In this document: piece after piece, positions 1-9,205 of the stretch | Numbering within the stretch: position 1 is the first letter of the stretch | How the letters are laid out: each line of letters opens with the position of its first letter | Assembly: GCF_048269545.1 (NCBI RefSeq) | Contig: NZ_JBLXIJ010000001.1 | Span: 496,001-560,000, forward strand | From: Halpernia sp048269545 | GTDB lineage: Bacteria; Bacteroidota; Bacteroidia; Flavobacteriales; Weeksellaceae | Reading direction: 5' to 3' | Length of the DNA stretch: 64,000 bases | Program-made: the position numbers and the translations under genes | Notes under the pieces: model-generated | What the model was told of the DNA's origin: nothing | Databases searched by the model: none | The model's input: only the letters and a program-made list of their open reading frames with translations

Positions 1-465
1 TACAGAAGTAAAAGGAAAAAGTGATGCTGTGTGAGAATTATCGCCTAAACCTAAAAGATTAAAATCAAAGATTATTTTTTTTCCATTAAAGTACTTTTCA
101 ATAGTTTTGGCGTACATTTTTGCAGATTCTTCAGGAGATTTTGAAGTATCAACTAAAAAAATATTTGACGCATTAATTTCCAACGGATTAAATAAAGTTT
201 CTTTCGCCATCAAAGAATTCCGTTGAGAATCTCCTTTTGGAACGAATCTTTCATCACCAAAGAAAAAATAAGTTTTACTCCAATCAATCTTGTTTTTATA
301 TTTTTCAGATGCCAATAATTCATACAATTTCCTTGGAGAACTTCCGCCGGAAAGTACAAAATCAAAGCGGTCTTTTTCAGCAATTGATTCGGCAGAAATT
401 TTTACAATTAAATCTGCAACTGCAGAAATAAGTTCATTAATTTCTTTGTAAATTTTAATTTCCAT
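1..465 (-). CDS. pgl: 6-phosphogluconolactonase, C-terminus cut by window edge
   Basis: Hydrolyses 6-phosphoglucono-lactone to 6-phosphogluconate in the oxidative pentose phosphate pathway (cytosol). The first 155 residues are visible; the rest lies outside the window. Visible family signatures are FVLSGGSSPRKLYELL near residue 30, FGDERFVP with a following QRNS near residue 70, and LLGLGDNSHTASLFP near residue 140, which replaces the common GPDGHTASLFP. The start is the ATG at 465, 7 bp after the zwf stop, so it is the last visible gene of the operon tkt-rpiB-tal-HAD-gnd-zwf-pgl. The oxidative-branch neighbours support the call. Confidence 0.93.
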   Translation of the reverse strand, partial: MEIKIYKEINELISAVADLIVKISAESIAEKDRFDFVLSGGSSPRKLYELLASEKYKNKIDWSKTYFFFGDERFVPKGDSQRNSLMAKETLFNPLEINASNIFLVDTSKSPEESAKMYAKTIEKYFNGKKIIFDFNLLGLGDNSHTASLFPFTSV

Positions 466-472
466 TAAATAA

Positions 473-1987
473 TTATTTTGAATCTTTTGGCGCATTAAAC
501 CAATGAAAACCATCTTTCGCAATCAATGCTTCTGCATTTTCGGGTCCCCAAGAATCTGCGGAATAATTTGGAAAATCGGGAACTGTATTTTTTTGCCAAT
601 AATTAAGAATTGGCATAATTAATTCCCATGCTTCTTCCACTTGATCAGCTCTCATAAATAAGGTTTGATCTCCCGTAATTGCATCTAACAAAAGCGTTTC
701 ATAAGCTTCTGGCGAATCAGACTTTGTTTTTCCTGCATAATCAAAAACCATATCTACAGTATTTAAATTCATTTCAAGTCCAGGAATTTTGCTTTGCAAC
801 TGAAAACTAATTCCCATATCGGGTTGAATATTAATGGTTAATCTGTTCTTTTTTAAAATATTTCCTTGGTCGTTATTAAACATATTATGCGGAACTTCCC
901 GAAATTGTATGGAAATACTGGAAGCGGATTTAAAAAGTCTTTTCCCGGTTCTCAAATAAAAAGGAACACCTTGCCATCGCCAATTATCAACATATAATTT
1001 TAATGCAGCGTAAGTTTCAGTATTTGATTTTGGATCTACATTTTTCTCTTCTCTGTAACCTGGAACTTTTTTCCCTTCGATCCAACCAGAACTGTATTGT
1101 CCGCGAACTGCAATTTCTTCAACTTTTGAAGGAAGAATTTTTCGCATTGCTTTTAAAACATCCACTTTTTTATCACGCACTTCGTCTGCTTCAAAATTAA
1201 TGGGCGGTTCCATTGCAATAATACAAAGCAATTGCAACAAGTGATTTTGAATCATATCTCGAAGAATTCCTGCATTATCAAAATAATTTCCGCGTAATTC
1301 TACACCTAATTGTTCGCTTACTGAAATTTGTACATGTTCAATATGATTTCTGTTCCAAAGCGGTTCCATTATAGAATTTGCAAAACGAAATGCCATTATA
1401 TTTTGTACGACTTCTTTCCCGAGATAATGATCGATTCTGTAAATCTGTTTTTCATTGAAAATGGTAAGCAATTTTTGGTTTAAATCTTTTGCCGATTCTA
1501 AATCTCGCCCAAAAGGTTTTTCAATAATAATTCTTGTTGTTTCTGGATTATTTTCAAGATTACTTTTAGAAATATTTTCCGCAATGGTACAGAAAAAATG
1601 AGGAGCAACCGCACAATAATAGATAATGGAAGGATTTAGTTTCCATTCATTTTTATATTTTTCAATTAAATTAGCAAAAGGTTTAAACGTAGAAGCTTCA
1701 TTAAGATCTGCAATTTGAAATCCTATATGTGAAGAAAAATCTGCCCAATCTTCTTTTTTTGCTTTACCTGTTCTTGAAAAATTATTAATGGCATTTAATA
1801 AATCTTCCTTATATTGTTTTTCACTTAATTCCGTGGAAGAAGTCCCAATAATTGCGAAGTTTTCGGGTAACCATTTTTCGAGAAAAAGATTATAAAGCGC
1901 AGGAAATATTTTTCGTTTTGCTAAATCTCCCGTTCCACCGAAAATAATGAAAATTGTAGGATTTGGATTTTTATTTATTGTTAACAT
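473..1987 (-). CDS. zwf: Glucose-6-phosphate 1-dehydrogenase
   Basis: Oxidises glucose 6-phosphate to 6-phosphogluconolactone with NADP(+), the entry step of the oxidative pentose phosphate pathway. The 504-residue length is normal. The dinucleotide-binding motif GGTGDLAKRK is at residues 17-26, EKPFG at 156-160, and the substrate-binding and catalytic motif RIDHYLGKE at 184-192 contains the conserved His and Lys. The gene lies 50 bp after gnd and 7 bp before pgl, and all are co-oriented, so the three oxidative-branch enzymes are made together. No truncation or missing catalytic residue is seen. Confidence 0.97.
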   Translation of the reverse strand: MLTINKNPNPTIFIIFGGTGDLAKRKIFPALYNLFLEKWLPENFAIIGTSSTELSEKQYKEDLLNAINNFSRTGKAKKEDWADFSSHIGFQIADLNEASTFKPFANLIEKYKNEWKLNPSIIYYCAVAPHFFCTIAENISKSNLENNPETTRIIIEKPFGRDLESAKDLNQKLLTIFNEKQIYRIDHYLGKEVVQNIMAFRFANSIMEPLWNRNHIEHVQISVSEQLGVELRGNYFDNAGILRDMIQNHLLQLLCIIAMEPPINFEADEVRDKKVDVLKAMRKILPSKVEEIAVRGQYSSGWIEGKKVPGYREEKNVDPKSNTETYAALKLYVDNWRWQGVPFYLRTGKRLFKSASSISIQFREVPHNMFNNDQGNILKKNRLTINIQPDMGISFQLQSKIPGLEMNLNTVDMVFDYAGKTKSDSPEAYETLLLDAITGDQTLFMRADQVEEAWELIMPILNYWQKNTVPDFPNYSADSWGPENAEALIAKDGFHWFNAPKDSK

Positions 1988-2037
1988 AAATTTTAAAAAT
2001 TTTAATGAAAATTATTTGAGAAATAGTTTGATTTAAA

Positions 2038-3450
2038 TTATTCCCATTCTGTATGGAAAACGCCTTCTTTTCCAATCAATTCATAAGTGTGCGAACCGAA
2101 AAAATCTCGTTGTGCTTGAGTTAAATTTGACGGCATATTTTCATTTCTAAAATTATCGAAATAACTTAGAGATACGGCAAAAGCAGGAATTGCAATTCCA
2201 TTTCGCGATGCATCTGAAACCACCGTTCTTATTCCAGCAACACTTTTTGAGATATTTCCTTGAATGGATTCATCTAAAAATAAATGTTTTAACTCTGGAT
2301 TTTTCTCATAAGCAAAATAAATATCTTCCAAAAACACAGAACGAATAATACATCCGCCTCGCCAAATTTTCGCAATTGTTTCTAAATTTAAACCATATTT
2401 ATATTCTTCATTTGCGCGATAAAGCAAATGCATTCCTTGAGCATAAGCCGAAACCATTGCAAAATAAAAGGCGTTTTCTAAATATGCAATATAATTTCCT
2501 GTTTTTTCAGAATTGTTTTTTTCTTTTGAATCTGGATAAATTTTTGAAGCTTTTGTTCGTAAATCTTTATATTTGGAGAGATCACGCATAGAAACCGCAA
2601 TATCAATAATTGGAATCGGAAGCGTTAAATCCATCGCGGCTTGTGATGTCCATTTCCCAGTTCCTTTTGCTTTGGCTTCGTCTTTAATATTATTGAGGAG
2701 TAAATTGGTTTCTCCTTTTTCCTTAAATTTAAAAATATCTCGCGTGATTTCCATTAAATAAGATTGCAATCTTCCTTCATTCCATTTTTTAAAAACATCG
2801 TAAATTTCTGCATCGGAAAGTTTTAAACCTTTTTTTAAAATTTCATAAGTTTCTGCTAAAAGTTCCATGATTGCATATTCGATTCCGTTGTGAACCATTT
2901 TCACAAAGTGTCCCGCAGAACCTCTTCCCATGAAAGCAACAGTAGGTTCTCCATTTACGTGAGCAGCAATTTTTTTAAGAATTGGAGCAATTAATTCGTA
3001 AGCTTTTTCATCTCCACCGGGCATCATACTTGGACCTCTTCTTGCGCCTTCTTCACCGCCGGAAACGCCCATTCCAATAAAATGAAATCCTTTTTTTTCT
3101 AAATCTATAAAGCGTCTTTCCGTATCTGTAAAGTGCGAATTTCCACCATCAATGATGATATCGCCTTTTTCTAAAACTTCAAGTAATTCATTAATTACAT
3201 TATCTACAATTTTCCCTGCAGGAACAAGCAACATAACAGTTTTTGGTGATTTTAAATTATTTGTAAAATCTTTTAAATCTGAAAATCCATGAATATTTTC
3301 TTGGTTTAAATTATTTAAACTTTCCACTTTATTTTCGTCTAAATCATATCCTGCAGAACGATATCCGTGATCGGCAATATTTTGAAGGAGATTAGAACCC
3401 ATCGTTCCAAGACCAATCATTCCGAAATCGTAATTTTTATTTTTTTCCAT
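2038..3450 (-). CDS. gnd: 6-phosphogluconate dehydrogenase, decarboxylating
   Basis: Converts 6-phosphogluconate to ribulose 5-phosphate with release of CO2 and reduction of NADP(+). It has 470 residues, the full bacterial length. The Rossmann motif GLGTMGSN is at 13-20, GGNSHFTDTERR starts at 102, and the catalytic segment HFVKMVHNGIEY at 181-192 holds Lys184, Asn188 and Glu191. The C-terminal tail ends in GVFHTEWE, typical of the family. The start follows the HAD gene stop by only 5 bp, so translation is probably coupled within the pentose phosphate operon. Confidence 0.97.
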   Translation of the reverse strand: MEKNKNYDFGMIGLGTMGSNLLQNIADHGYRSAGYDLDENKVESLNNLNQENIHGFSDLKDFTNNLKSPKTVMLLVPAGKIVDNVINELLEVLEKGDIIIDGGNSHFTDTERRFIDLEKKGFHFIGMGVSGGEEGARRGPSMMPGGDEKAYELIAPILKKIAAHVNGEPTVAFMGRGSAGHFVKMVHNGIEYAIMELLAETYEILKKGLKLSDAEIYDVFKKWNEGRLQSYLMEITRDIFKFKEKGETNLLLNNIKDEAKAKGTGKWTSQAAMDLTLPIPIIDIAVSMRDLSKYKDLRTKASKIYPDSKEKNNSEKTGNYIAYLENAFYFAMVSAYAQGMHLLYRANEEYKYGLNLETIAKIWRGGCIIRSVFLEDIYFAYEKNPELKHLFLDESIQGNISKSVAGIRTVVSDASRNGIAIPAFAVSLSYFDNFRNENMPSNLTQAQRDFFGSHTYELIGKEGVFHTEWE

Positions 3451-3455
3451 TTTTT

Positions 3456-4076
3456 TTATTCTGTTATTAAATTATCTAGAATTGCTTTTGTAGCATCAAA
3501 GTTTTCATGTAGAATTGCATTAATTCCCACTTGTTTAGCGGCATGAACTAACATCGGTCGATCGTCAAAATAAAGACATTCTTCGGGTAAAACCTGCACA
3601 ATTTCTAAAGCTTTTTGAAATATTCGTGGATCTGGTTTTCGAATTCCAACATAACATGAAGATAGAAATCCATCAAAAATTTGGTGTAATTCAAAGGTTT
3701 TTATTCGGTAATCATTTAATTCTCTGCTTTCATTATTAATTGCGAAAACTGGTAAATTGGTTTTTGTTTTCCAATATTTTAACCAAGATAACATGTAAGG
3801 TAACGCTGTAGATTGTTCATACATGAATTTTTTAAAATTATCTTTTGTAAAATTTTGTGCTTTGTAAAATAAAACGGTATCTAAATATGCATCTAGCGAA
3901 ATGCTTCCAATTTCAAAAACATTGTATATAAAATTATGAAGCGTATTCATTTCTTCATAATCAAAACCAAAAACTTGCGCTGCTTTTTGTCTAGAATCAT
4001 GATCCCATCCGTTTGAAAGCGTGACTCCGCCGATGTCCATAAACACTACTTTAATTTTCGAAAAGTCTAATTCCAT
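3456..4076 (-). CDS. HAD-superfamily hydrolase (subfamily IA) inside the pentose phosphate operon
   Basis: A 206-residue protein of the haloacid dehalogenase fold, probably a sugar-phosphate phosphatase. Motif I is VFMDIGGVTLS with the nucleophile Asp14. The usual second Asp (position 16) is Gly, as in YihX-like and some other subfamily IA members. Motif II is FAINNES with Asn where Ser/Thr is common, motif III is GIRKPDPRIF (conserved Lys) and motif IV is LYFDDRPM. It sits between tal (10 bp upstream) and gnd (5 bp downstream), so its substrate may be a pentose phosphate intermediate or a damaged metabolite. That is inference; the exact substrate cannot be read from sequence. Confidence 0.85.
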   Translation of the reverse strand: MELDFSKIKVVFMDIGGVTLSNGWDHDSRQKAAQVFGFDYEEMNTLHNFIYNVFEIGSISLDAYLDTVLFYKAQNFTKDNFKKFMYEQSTALPYMLSWLKYWKTKTNLPVFAINNESRELNDYRIKTFELHQIFDGFLSSCYVGIRKPDPRIFQKALEIVQVLPEECLYFDDRPMLVHAAKQVGINAILHENFDATKAILDNLITE

Positions 4077-4086
4077 AGTTTATAGT

Positions 4087-5172
4087 TTATTTTTGTTTTT
4101 GATTATCGATGCTTTTGAGCAATTTATCATAAGCTTGATTAAATTTTTCGATTCCTTCATCTTCTAATTTTTGCGTGATTTCATCTATATTAATTCCTAA
4201 ATTTTTTAAATCGTCCATCACTTTATTTGCTTCATCAATTCCTTCTGTGAGAGAATCTGTCACTTTTCCATGATCACGAAATGCATCGATTGTTTCTAAT
4301 GGAAGTGTATTAATTGTATCTTTTCCAATTAAATTTTCTACATAAATCACGTCGCTAAAATTAGGATCTTTCGCACTTGTACTTGCCCATAAAACACGTT
4401 GCAATTGTGCTCCTTGTTCTTGTAATTTTTTAAATCTATCACTCGATATCATTTCAAGATAAATTTGATAGGCTTTTTTCGCTGAAGCAATCGCCACTTT
4501 TCCTAAAAGTGTATTTGCGTTTTTTTCTTTCAAGATTGGATCGACCATCACATCAATTCTACTTAAGAAAAAACTCGCAACAGAAGCTACATTTTCTATA
4601 GATTCTCCAGCTTTCAAACGGTCTTCTAAACCGCTCATAAATGCTTCGGTAATTTCGCGATAGCGTGGAAGTCCAAAAAGAAGCGTAACATTAATATTAA
4701 TTCCTTCGCTCAAACATTTCCGAATGGCAGGTAAACCTTCTTTGGTTCCTGGAATTTTAATCATTACATTTTTACGATTCACTCTTTTCCAAAGATTTCT
4801 TGCTTGTTTAATCGTTCCTTCTGTATCTCGCGCTAAAAGCGGAGAAACTTCTAAACTCACAAAACCATCTCCACCATTGGTTTTCTCGAAAACTGGTTTG
4901 AAAATATCAGCTGCTTGTTGAATATCTGTAATTGCTAAATCGAAGAAAATCGCAGAGTTATCATTTTCTTTTTTAGAATATTCGGCGATGTCTTTATCGT
5001 AATCCGAACTTCCAGTGATTGCTTTTTCGAAAATGGAAGGATTTGAAGTTAAACCTCGCAAATCGTCATTGTCAATAAGATTTTTCAGTTTTCCAGAGTT
5101 CATAATATCACGATCCAAAAGATCTAACCAAATGCTTTGTCCGTGTTGTTGAATTTTATTTAAGGGGTTCAT
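4087..5172 (-). CDS. tal: Transaldolase (long, mycobacterial/cyanobacterial-type)
   Basis: Transfers a dihydroxyacetone unit between sedoheptulose 7-phosphate and glyceraldehyde 3-phosphate in the non-oxidative pentose phosphate branch. At 361 residues it fits the longer Tal family rather than the short FSA/TalC type. Motifs include GLTSNPSIFEKAI at 40-52, SLEVSP at 106-111, and VMIKIPGT at 136-143, which carries the Schiff-base Lys139. NVTLLF follows near residue 161. It lies between rpiB (51 bp gap) and the HAD gene (10 bp gap) in the same operon. Confidence 0.96.
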   Translation of the reverse strand: MNPLNKIQQHGQSIWLDLLDRDIMNSGKLKNLIDNDDLRGLTSNPSIFEKAITGSSDYDKDIAEYSKKENDNSAIFFDLAITDIQQAADIFKPVFEKTNGGDGFVSLEVSPLLARDTEGTIKQARNLWKRVNRKNVMIKIPGTKEGLPAIRKCLSEGININVTLLFGLPRYREITEAFMSGLEDRLKAGESIENVASVASFFLSRIDVMVDPILKEKNANTLLGKVAIASAKKAYQIYLEMISSDRFKKLQEQGAQLQRVLWASTSAKDPNFSDVIYVENLIGKDTINTLPLETIDAFRDHGKVTDSLTEGIDEANKVMDDLKNLGINIDEITQKLEDEGIEKFNQAYDKLLKSIDNQKQK

Positions 5173-5223
5173 TTGTATATTATTTTTAATGTTAAGATGT
5201 GAAAATTTTAAGAAAATTATTCA

Positions 5224-5685
5224 CTATTTTTCAATTTCCTGAATTTTTTTTAAGCGCCGCAAATGCCTTTCTGCACCGATGAATTTTGCATTTAAAAATG
5301 CCAAAACAAATTCTTCTGCACTTGCAAAACCTGTAATTCTTCCTCCGAGGCAAATCAAATTCATATCATCATCTTCTACGCCTTGATGCGCAGAAAAATA
5401 ATCGGTAATCAAAGCGGCGCGAACTCCTGAGATTTTATTGGCGGCAATACAAGCACCAACTCCGCTTCCACATATTGCAATTCCACGAAAAACTTCCGCG
5501 TTTGAAACAGCTTTCGCTAAAGGAATTACAAAGTCTGGGAAATCGTCTGAATTATCTAAAATAACTGCGCCAAAATCCACGATATCAAAATTATTTTTAA
5601 CTAAAAATGGAATGAGTTTTTGCTTCAATTCAAAACCACCGTGATCTGCACAGATTCCAATCTTTTTACTTGATTTTATTTGCAT
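5224..5685 (-). CDS. rpiB: Ribose-5-phosphate isomerase B
   Basis: Interconverts ribose 5-phosphate and ribulose 5-phosphate (RpiB/LacAB fold). I start it at the ATG at 5685, giving 153 residues. An earlier ATG at 5727 in the same frame would overlap the end of tkt and add 14 residues that do not resemble the family, which usually begins just before IGICADHGG. The N-terminal CADHGGFELK and the active-site Cys segment AICGSGVGACIAANK are clear. The gene starts 1 bp after the tkt stop, so it is probably translationally coupled. A ribulose-phosphate 3-epimerase is not visible in this cluster. Confidence 0.95.
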   Translation of the reverse strand: MQIKSSKKIGICADHGGFELKQKLIPFLVKNNFDIVDFGAVILDNSDDFPDFVIPLAKAVSNAEVFRGIAICGSGVGACIAANKISGVRAALITDYFSAHQGVEDDDMNLICLGGRITGFASAEEFVLAFLNAKFIGAERHLRRLKKIQEIEK

Positions 5686-5686
5686 T

Positions 5687-7693
5687 TTATTTTTTTTGAA
5701 GTAAAGATTTGGCTTTTTGCAAAACATTTTCTACTGAAAATCCATATTCTTTCATCACTTCGTTTCCGGGAGCCGATTCTCCAAATTTGTCAATTCCAAT
5801 AGAATCTCCATCATCAGTTGTATATTTTAACCAACCAATAGAAGAACCAGCCTCAACAGATAATCTTTTTCTGATTGACTTTGGAAATACTTTTTCTTTA
5901 TAAGCGTCACTTTGTTTTTCGAATAAGTTCCAAGATGGAAAACTGACCACTCTCGCTTGAATTCCTTCTTTTTTCAAAATTTCTTGGGCTTCTAAAATTA
6001 ACTGAACTTCAGAACCAGTTGCCATTAAAATTATATCTGGAGTTTTTTCTGAATCGGATAAAATGTAGGCGCCTTTCTCTAATTCTTTGGCTTTAGTATA
6101 TTTTTTTTGATCGATTACGGGAGTTCCTTGTCTCGTCAAAACAATGCAAACTGGATTATCCGTAATTTCAATGGCAACTCTCCACGCTTGTGCGGTTTCA
6201 TTTGCATCTGCAGGACGAATTACCGTCATATTTGGAACCGAACGCAATCCAATTAATTGTTCAACCGGTTGATGCGTCGTTCCATCTTCACCAAGTCCGA
6301 TACTGTCATGTGTATAAACCATAATGGGACGGATTTTCATAATTGCCGCCAATCGAAGTGGTGGTCGCATATAATCAGAAAAAATGAGAAAAGTTGCACC
6401 ATAAGGAATTATGAATTTACTTAAAGCCATTCCATTTAAAACCGCTCCCATTGCGTGTTCTCGAATTCCAAAATGAAAATTTCTTCCATCCCAGTTTTTA
6501 GGTGAAAAGGATTTATAATTATCAAGATTCGTATCTGTAGAAGGCGCTAAATCCGCAGAACCACCAATTAATTGTGGTAAAAATTCTGCGATTGCATTTA
6601 AAGTTTTTCCAGAAGCTTTTCGAGTGGCAATTTTTTCACTTGCTTCAAAAACGGGTAGTTTTTTCTCCCAATCTTTTGGAAGTTTTCCATCACGAATATT
6701 TTCATATTCTTCAGCAAGTTTAGGATGTCTTTCTTTGTATCTTTTGTAAAGTTCGTTCCAATGGGTTTCTTTTTTCGCACCTTCTCCGCCTATTTTTCTA
6801 TAAAATTCTAAAACCTCATCTGGAACTTGAAAACTTTTATCGGGATCAAATCCAAAATTTTCTTTTACCAATCGTACTTCTTCTTCACCAAGTGGAGAAC
6901 CATGCGCTGCGGAAGTTCCATGTTTGTTTGGACTTCCATAGCCGATTACGGTTTGAACTTTTATTAAAGAGGGACGTTCTGTTTCATTTCTTGCATTTTT
7001 AATTGCTTCTGAAATTTCTTTTAAATCGGTTCCGTCGGAGACATTCTGAACTTGCCATCCGTAAGCTTCAAATCTTTTTCCGACATCTTCATTAAAGGTT
7101 AAATCCGTTTCTCCTTCAATTGTTATATGATTATCATCGTACAAATAAATTAGATTTCCCAATTTTAAATGACCTGCGAGAGAAGCCGCTTCTGCAGAAA
7201 CGCCTTCCATCAAATCACCGTCGCTACAAATTGCGTAAATTTTATAATCGAAAATATCAAAATCTGGTTGGTTATATCTCGCCGCCATATATTTTTGCGC
7301 AATTGCAAAACCAACTCCGTTTGCAAAACCTTGACCAAGAGGACCAGTTGTAACTTCAATTCCAGGCATTAAACCATATTCTGGATGTCCCGCAGTAATG
7401 CTGTGTAATTGGCGAAATTTTTTAATATCATCTAAAGTAACTTTATATCCCGTCAAATACAAAAAACTGTATTGCAACATACAGGCATGACCGCAAGAAA
7501 GAATGAAGCGATCCCGATTTGCCCATTCTGGATTTTTTGGATTATAATTCATTTCTTTTGTCCATAAAGCGTAACCAATTGGAGCTAAACCCATCGGTGT
7601 TCCCGGATGTCCTGAATCTGCATTTTGAACGGCATCTGCTGCTAAAACTCTAACAGTATCAATATTTTTTTGAATTAAATTTTCGTTTTCCAT
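5687..7693 (-). CDS. tkt: Transketolase
   Basis: Thiamine-diphosphate enzyme that moves two-carbon units between sugar phosphates. It has 668 residues, a full single-chain bacterial or eukaryal type transketolase. DSGHPGTPMG is near residue 26, GPLGQGFANGVG near 117, and the ThDP/metal motif begins at CSDGDLMEG near 155. The pyrimidine-domain segment GIREHAMGAVLNGMALS and THDSIGLGEDGTTHQPVEQL also match. It is the first gene of the pentose phosphate operon, with a leader of about 115 nt from the candidate promoter at 7816-7844. Confidence 0.97.
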   Translation of the reverse strand: MENENLIQKNIDTVRVLAADAVQNADSGHPGTPMGLAPIGYALWTKEMNYNPKNPEWANRDRFILSCGHACMLQYSFLYLTGYKVTLDDIKKFRQLHSITAGHPEYGLMPGIEVTTGPLGQGFANGVGFAIAQKYMAARYNQPDFDIFDYKIYAICSDGDLMEGVSAEAASLAGHLKLGNLIYLYDDNHITIEGETDLTFNEDVGKRFEAYGWQVQNVSDGTDLKEISEAIKNARNETERPSLIKVQTVIGYGSPNKHGTSAAHGSPLGEEEVRLVKENFGFDPDKSFQVPDEVLEFYRKIGGEGAKKETHWNELYKRYKERHPKLAEEYENIRDGKLPKDWEKKLPVFEASEKIATRKASGKTLNAIAEFLPQLIGGSADLAPSTDTNLDNYKSFSPKNWDGRNFHFGIREHAMGAVLNGMALSKFIIPYGATFLIFSDYMRPPLRLAAIMKIRPIMVYTHDSIGLGEDGTTHQPVEQLIGLRSVPNMTVIRPADANETAQAWRVAIEITDNPVCIVLTRQGTPVIDQKKYTKAKELEKGAYILSDSEKTPDIILMATGSEVQLILEAQEILKKEGIQARVVSFPSWNLFEKQSDAYKEKVFPKSIRKRLSVEAGSSIGWLKYTTDDGDSIGIDKFGESAPGNEVMKEYGFSVENVLQKAKSLLQKK

Positions 7694-7815
7694 TGTATAA
7701 AATTATCTAATTTTCTTCTTTAAAGTGATTTTTTGAAATTAAATTTCGGATTTTTTTCAAAAAAGGATATATAAGATTTAAGAAGGATTGAAGAAAATCT
7801 TACGGAATGGTGATG

Positions 7816-7844
7816 CAAAATTAATTCCATTTCTTTATTCCCAA
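7816..7844 (-). promoter_or_regulatory. Candidate promoter of the pentose phosphate operon
   Basis: On the minus strand TTG (7844-7842), an 18 bp spacer and TAATTTTG (7823-7816) match the Bacteroidetes sigma-A pattern TTG-N19-TAnnTTTG. The predicted start would leave a leader of about 115 nt before tkt. The rest of the 366 bp gap 7694-8059 is AT-rich, and apart from this promoter and the one at 8013-8043 I see nothing in it. Confidence 0.5.
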
Positions 7845-8012
7845 GTTTAAAAATGTTTGTTCTAACTATAGTTTTAAAAACTTGAATAAAATTTTTTTTA
7901 ATTAGAAAAAAAAATATCATAATCATCTTTTTCATTTGAAATTATTTTTTAGGATTTAAAAGTTATAGTGGAATAAAAACTTCATGAAATATGAAAATTT
8001 GCTATTAAAACT

Positions 8013-8043
8013 TTTGTCTTAAAGAATTTTTGAAGTATTTTTG
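8013..8043 (+). promoter_or_regulatory. Promoter of the small membrane protein gene
   Basis: TTTG (8013-8016), a 19 bp spacer and TATTTTTG (8036-8043) fit the Bacteroidetes consensus. Transcription would begin near 8050, which excludes the in-frame TTG at 8030 and favours the ATG at 8060. Confidence 0.65.
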
Positions 8044-8059
8044 CCTAAATTCTATTACA

Positions 8060-8341
8060 ATGACAATGTTATCTGCTTTTTGGCCGTTTTACCAATTTTT
8101 ATGGACGGTTTATTTTGTAATCATGTTCTTAATTGGCTTTTGGGCAATTTTTATGTTTTTTAGTTTTGTAATTCCATTGTGGCTTACAGAAGGACTTTGG
8201 GAGTATTTTGGGAAATCAAAAGCATTTGATCCGGAAGAAGTAAGATTTAAAAAAATTTACGAACAAGAAGGTGTAGAAATTATTTATAATGAGCCAAAAG
8301 GTCGCGGTCCTTATTTGCACGAATCTCACGCTGCACATTAA
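8060..8341 (+). CDS. Small membrane protein of unknown function
   Basis: A 93-residue protein starting MTMLSAFWPF. Two hydrophobic stretches (about residues 4-25 and 27-43, rich in Phe and Trp) suggest one long or two short membrane segments. They are followed by a charged soluble tail with KAFDPEEVRFKKIYEQEG and ending ESHAAH. I do not recognise a family. The start was chosen because a good promoter ends at 8043. It stands alone, with its own promoter and a strong terminator at 8395-8426. Confidence 0.7.
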   Translation: MTMLSAFWPFYQFLWTVYFVIMFLIGFWAIFMFFSFVIPLWLTEGLWEYFGKSKAFDPEEVRFKKIYEQEGVEIIYNEPKGRGPYLHESHAAH

Positions 8342-8394
8342 GCAAAGCAATTCTTCGCTAAGCAAGAATTGCCACAAGCGAAACCTTATATATT

Positions 8395-8426
8395 AAATCC
8401 GCTCAATTTTTTGAGTGGATTTTTCT
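8395..8426 (+). terminator. Intrinsic terminator after the small membrane protein
   Basis: A 12 bp stem (8395-8406 with 8411-8422, one G-U pair), a TTTT loop and a T-rich tail. It ends 24 bp before the bshB1 start. A second hairpin at 8347-8372 lacks a T tract. Confidence 0.75.
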
Positions 8427-8449
8427 TTATAAATATTTATCTTTACATA

Positions 8450-9169
8450 ATGAAAGTAGATTTTTTAGCAATGGGAGCGCATCCAGATGATGTAGAACTT
8501 GGTTGCGGAGGAACACTTGCAAAATTAATTTCCGAAGGGAAAACAGTTGCAATTGTAGATTTAACACGAGGAGAACTTGGGACTCGTGGGACAGACCAAA
8601 CCAGAGCGCAAGAAGCAAAAACGGCATGTGAGATTTTAGGAATTGCACACAGAGAAAATTTAGGCATGAAAGATGGATTTTTAAAAAATTCTGACGAATA
8701 CCAAATGCAAATTGTAAAAATAATAAGAAAATACAAACCGGAAATTTTATTTTGCAACGCCATAGATGATCGACATCCAGATCATGCAAAAGCTGCAAAA
8801 CTTATTTCTGACGCATGTTTTTTAGCGGGTTTAAAAAAAATTGAAACAGAATTAAATGGAGAAAACCAAGAAGTTTGGAGACCAAAACAGATTTTTCATT
8901 ATATCCAATGGAAAAACATTACACCTGATTTTGTATATGATATTTCAGATTTTATGAATAAAAAAATTGAAGCATGTTTAGCTTACAAAACGCAATTTTA
9001 TAATCCAGAAAGTAAAGAACCAATTACCCCAATTGCAACCAAAGATTTCTTAGAAAGTTTAACTTACCGCGCGCAAGATTTAGGCAGATTATCGGGTGTT
9101 AATTTTGCAGAAGGTTTTACAACAGAAAAGTTAATAGCATTCAAAAATTTTGACGGAATTGTTTGTTAA
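8450..9169 (+). CDS. bshB1: Bacillithiol biosynthesis deacetylase BshB1
   Basis: Zinc-dependent LmbE/PIG-L-family deacetylase that removes acetyl from N-acetylglucosaminyl-malate, the second step of bacillithiol synthesis. I use the ATG at 8450 (239 residues), because the longer in-frame extension runs back through the terminator hairpin. The metal-binding motif AHPDDVELGCGG is at 10-21 and the second HPDH motif is near residue 110. GELGTRGT near residue 42 is characteristic of BshB1 rather than other LmbE proteins. bshA and bshC are not in this window. Confidence 0.92.
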   Translation: MKVDFLAMGAHPDDVELGCGGTLAKLISEGKTVAIVDLTRGELGTRGTDQTRAQEAKTACEILGIAHRENLGMKDGFLKNSDEYQMQIVKIIRKYKPEILFCNAIDDRHPDHAKAAKLISDACFLAGLKKIETELNGENQEVWRPKQIFHYIQWKNITPDFVYDISDFMNKKIEACLAYKTQFYNPESKEPITPIATKDFLESLTYRAQDLGRLSGVNFAEGFTTEKLIAFKNFDGIVC

Positions 9170-9192
9170 TAGTAGATAAAATATTATATTTG
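9162..9192 (+). promoter_or_regulatory. Promoter of tRNA-His
   Basis: TTTG (9162-9165), a 19 bp spacer and TATATTTG (9185-9192), a full match to the Bacteroidetes promoter pattern. The -33 box overlaps the last codons of bshB1. Confidence 0.75.
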
Positions 9193-9205
9193 CACTTCTG
9201 AAAAC

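Noticed and set aside
7720..7935. 71-residue minus-strand open frame upstream of tkt
   Set aside because: Phe/Ile/Lys-rich low-complexity composition, no family resemblance, and the likely tkt promoter (7816-7844) runs through it.
8347..8372. Hairpin after the small membrane protein as a terminator
   Set aside because: A 9 bp stem but no T tract; the hairpin at 8395-8426 is the better terminator.
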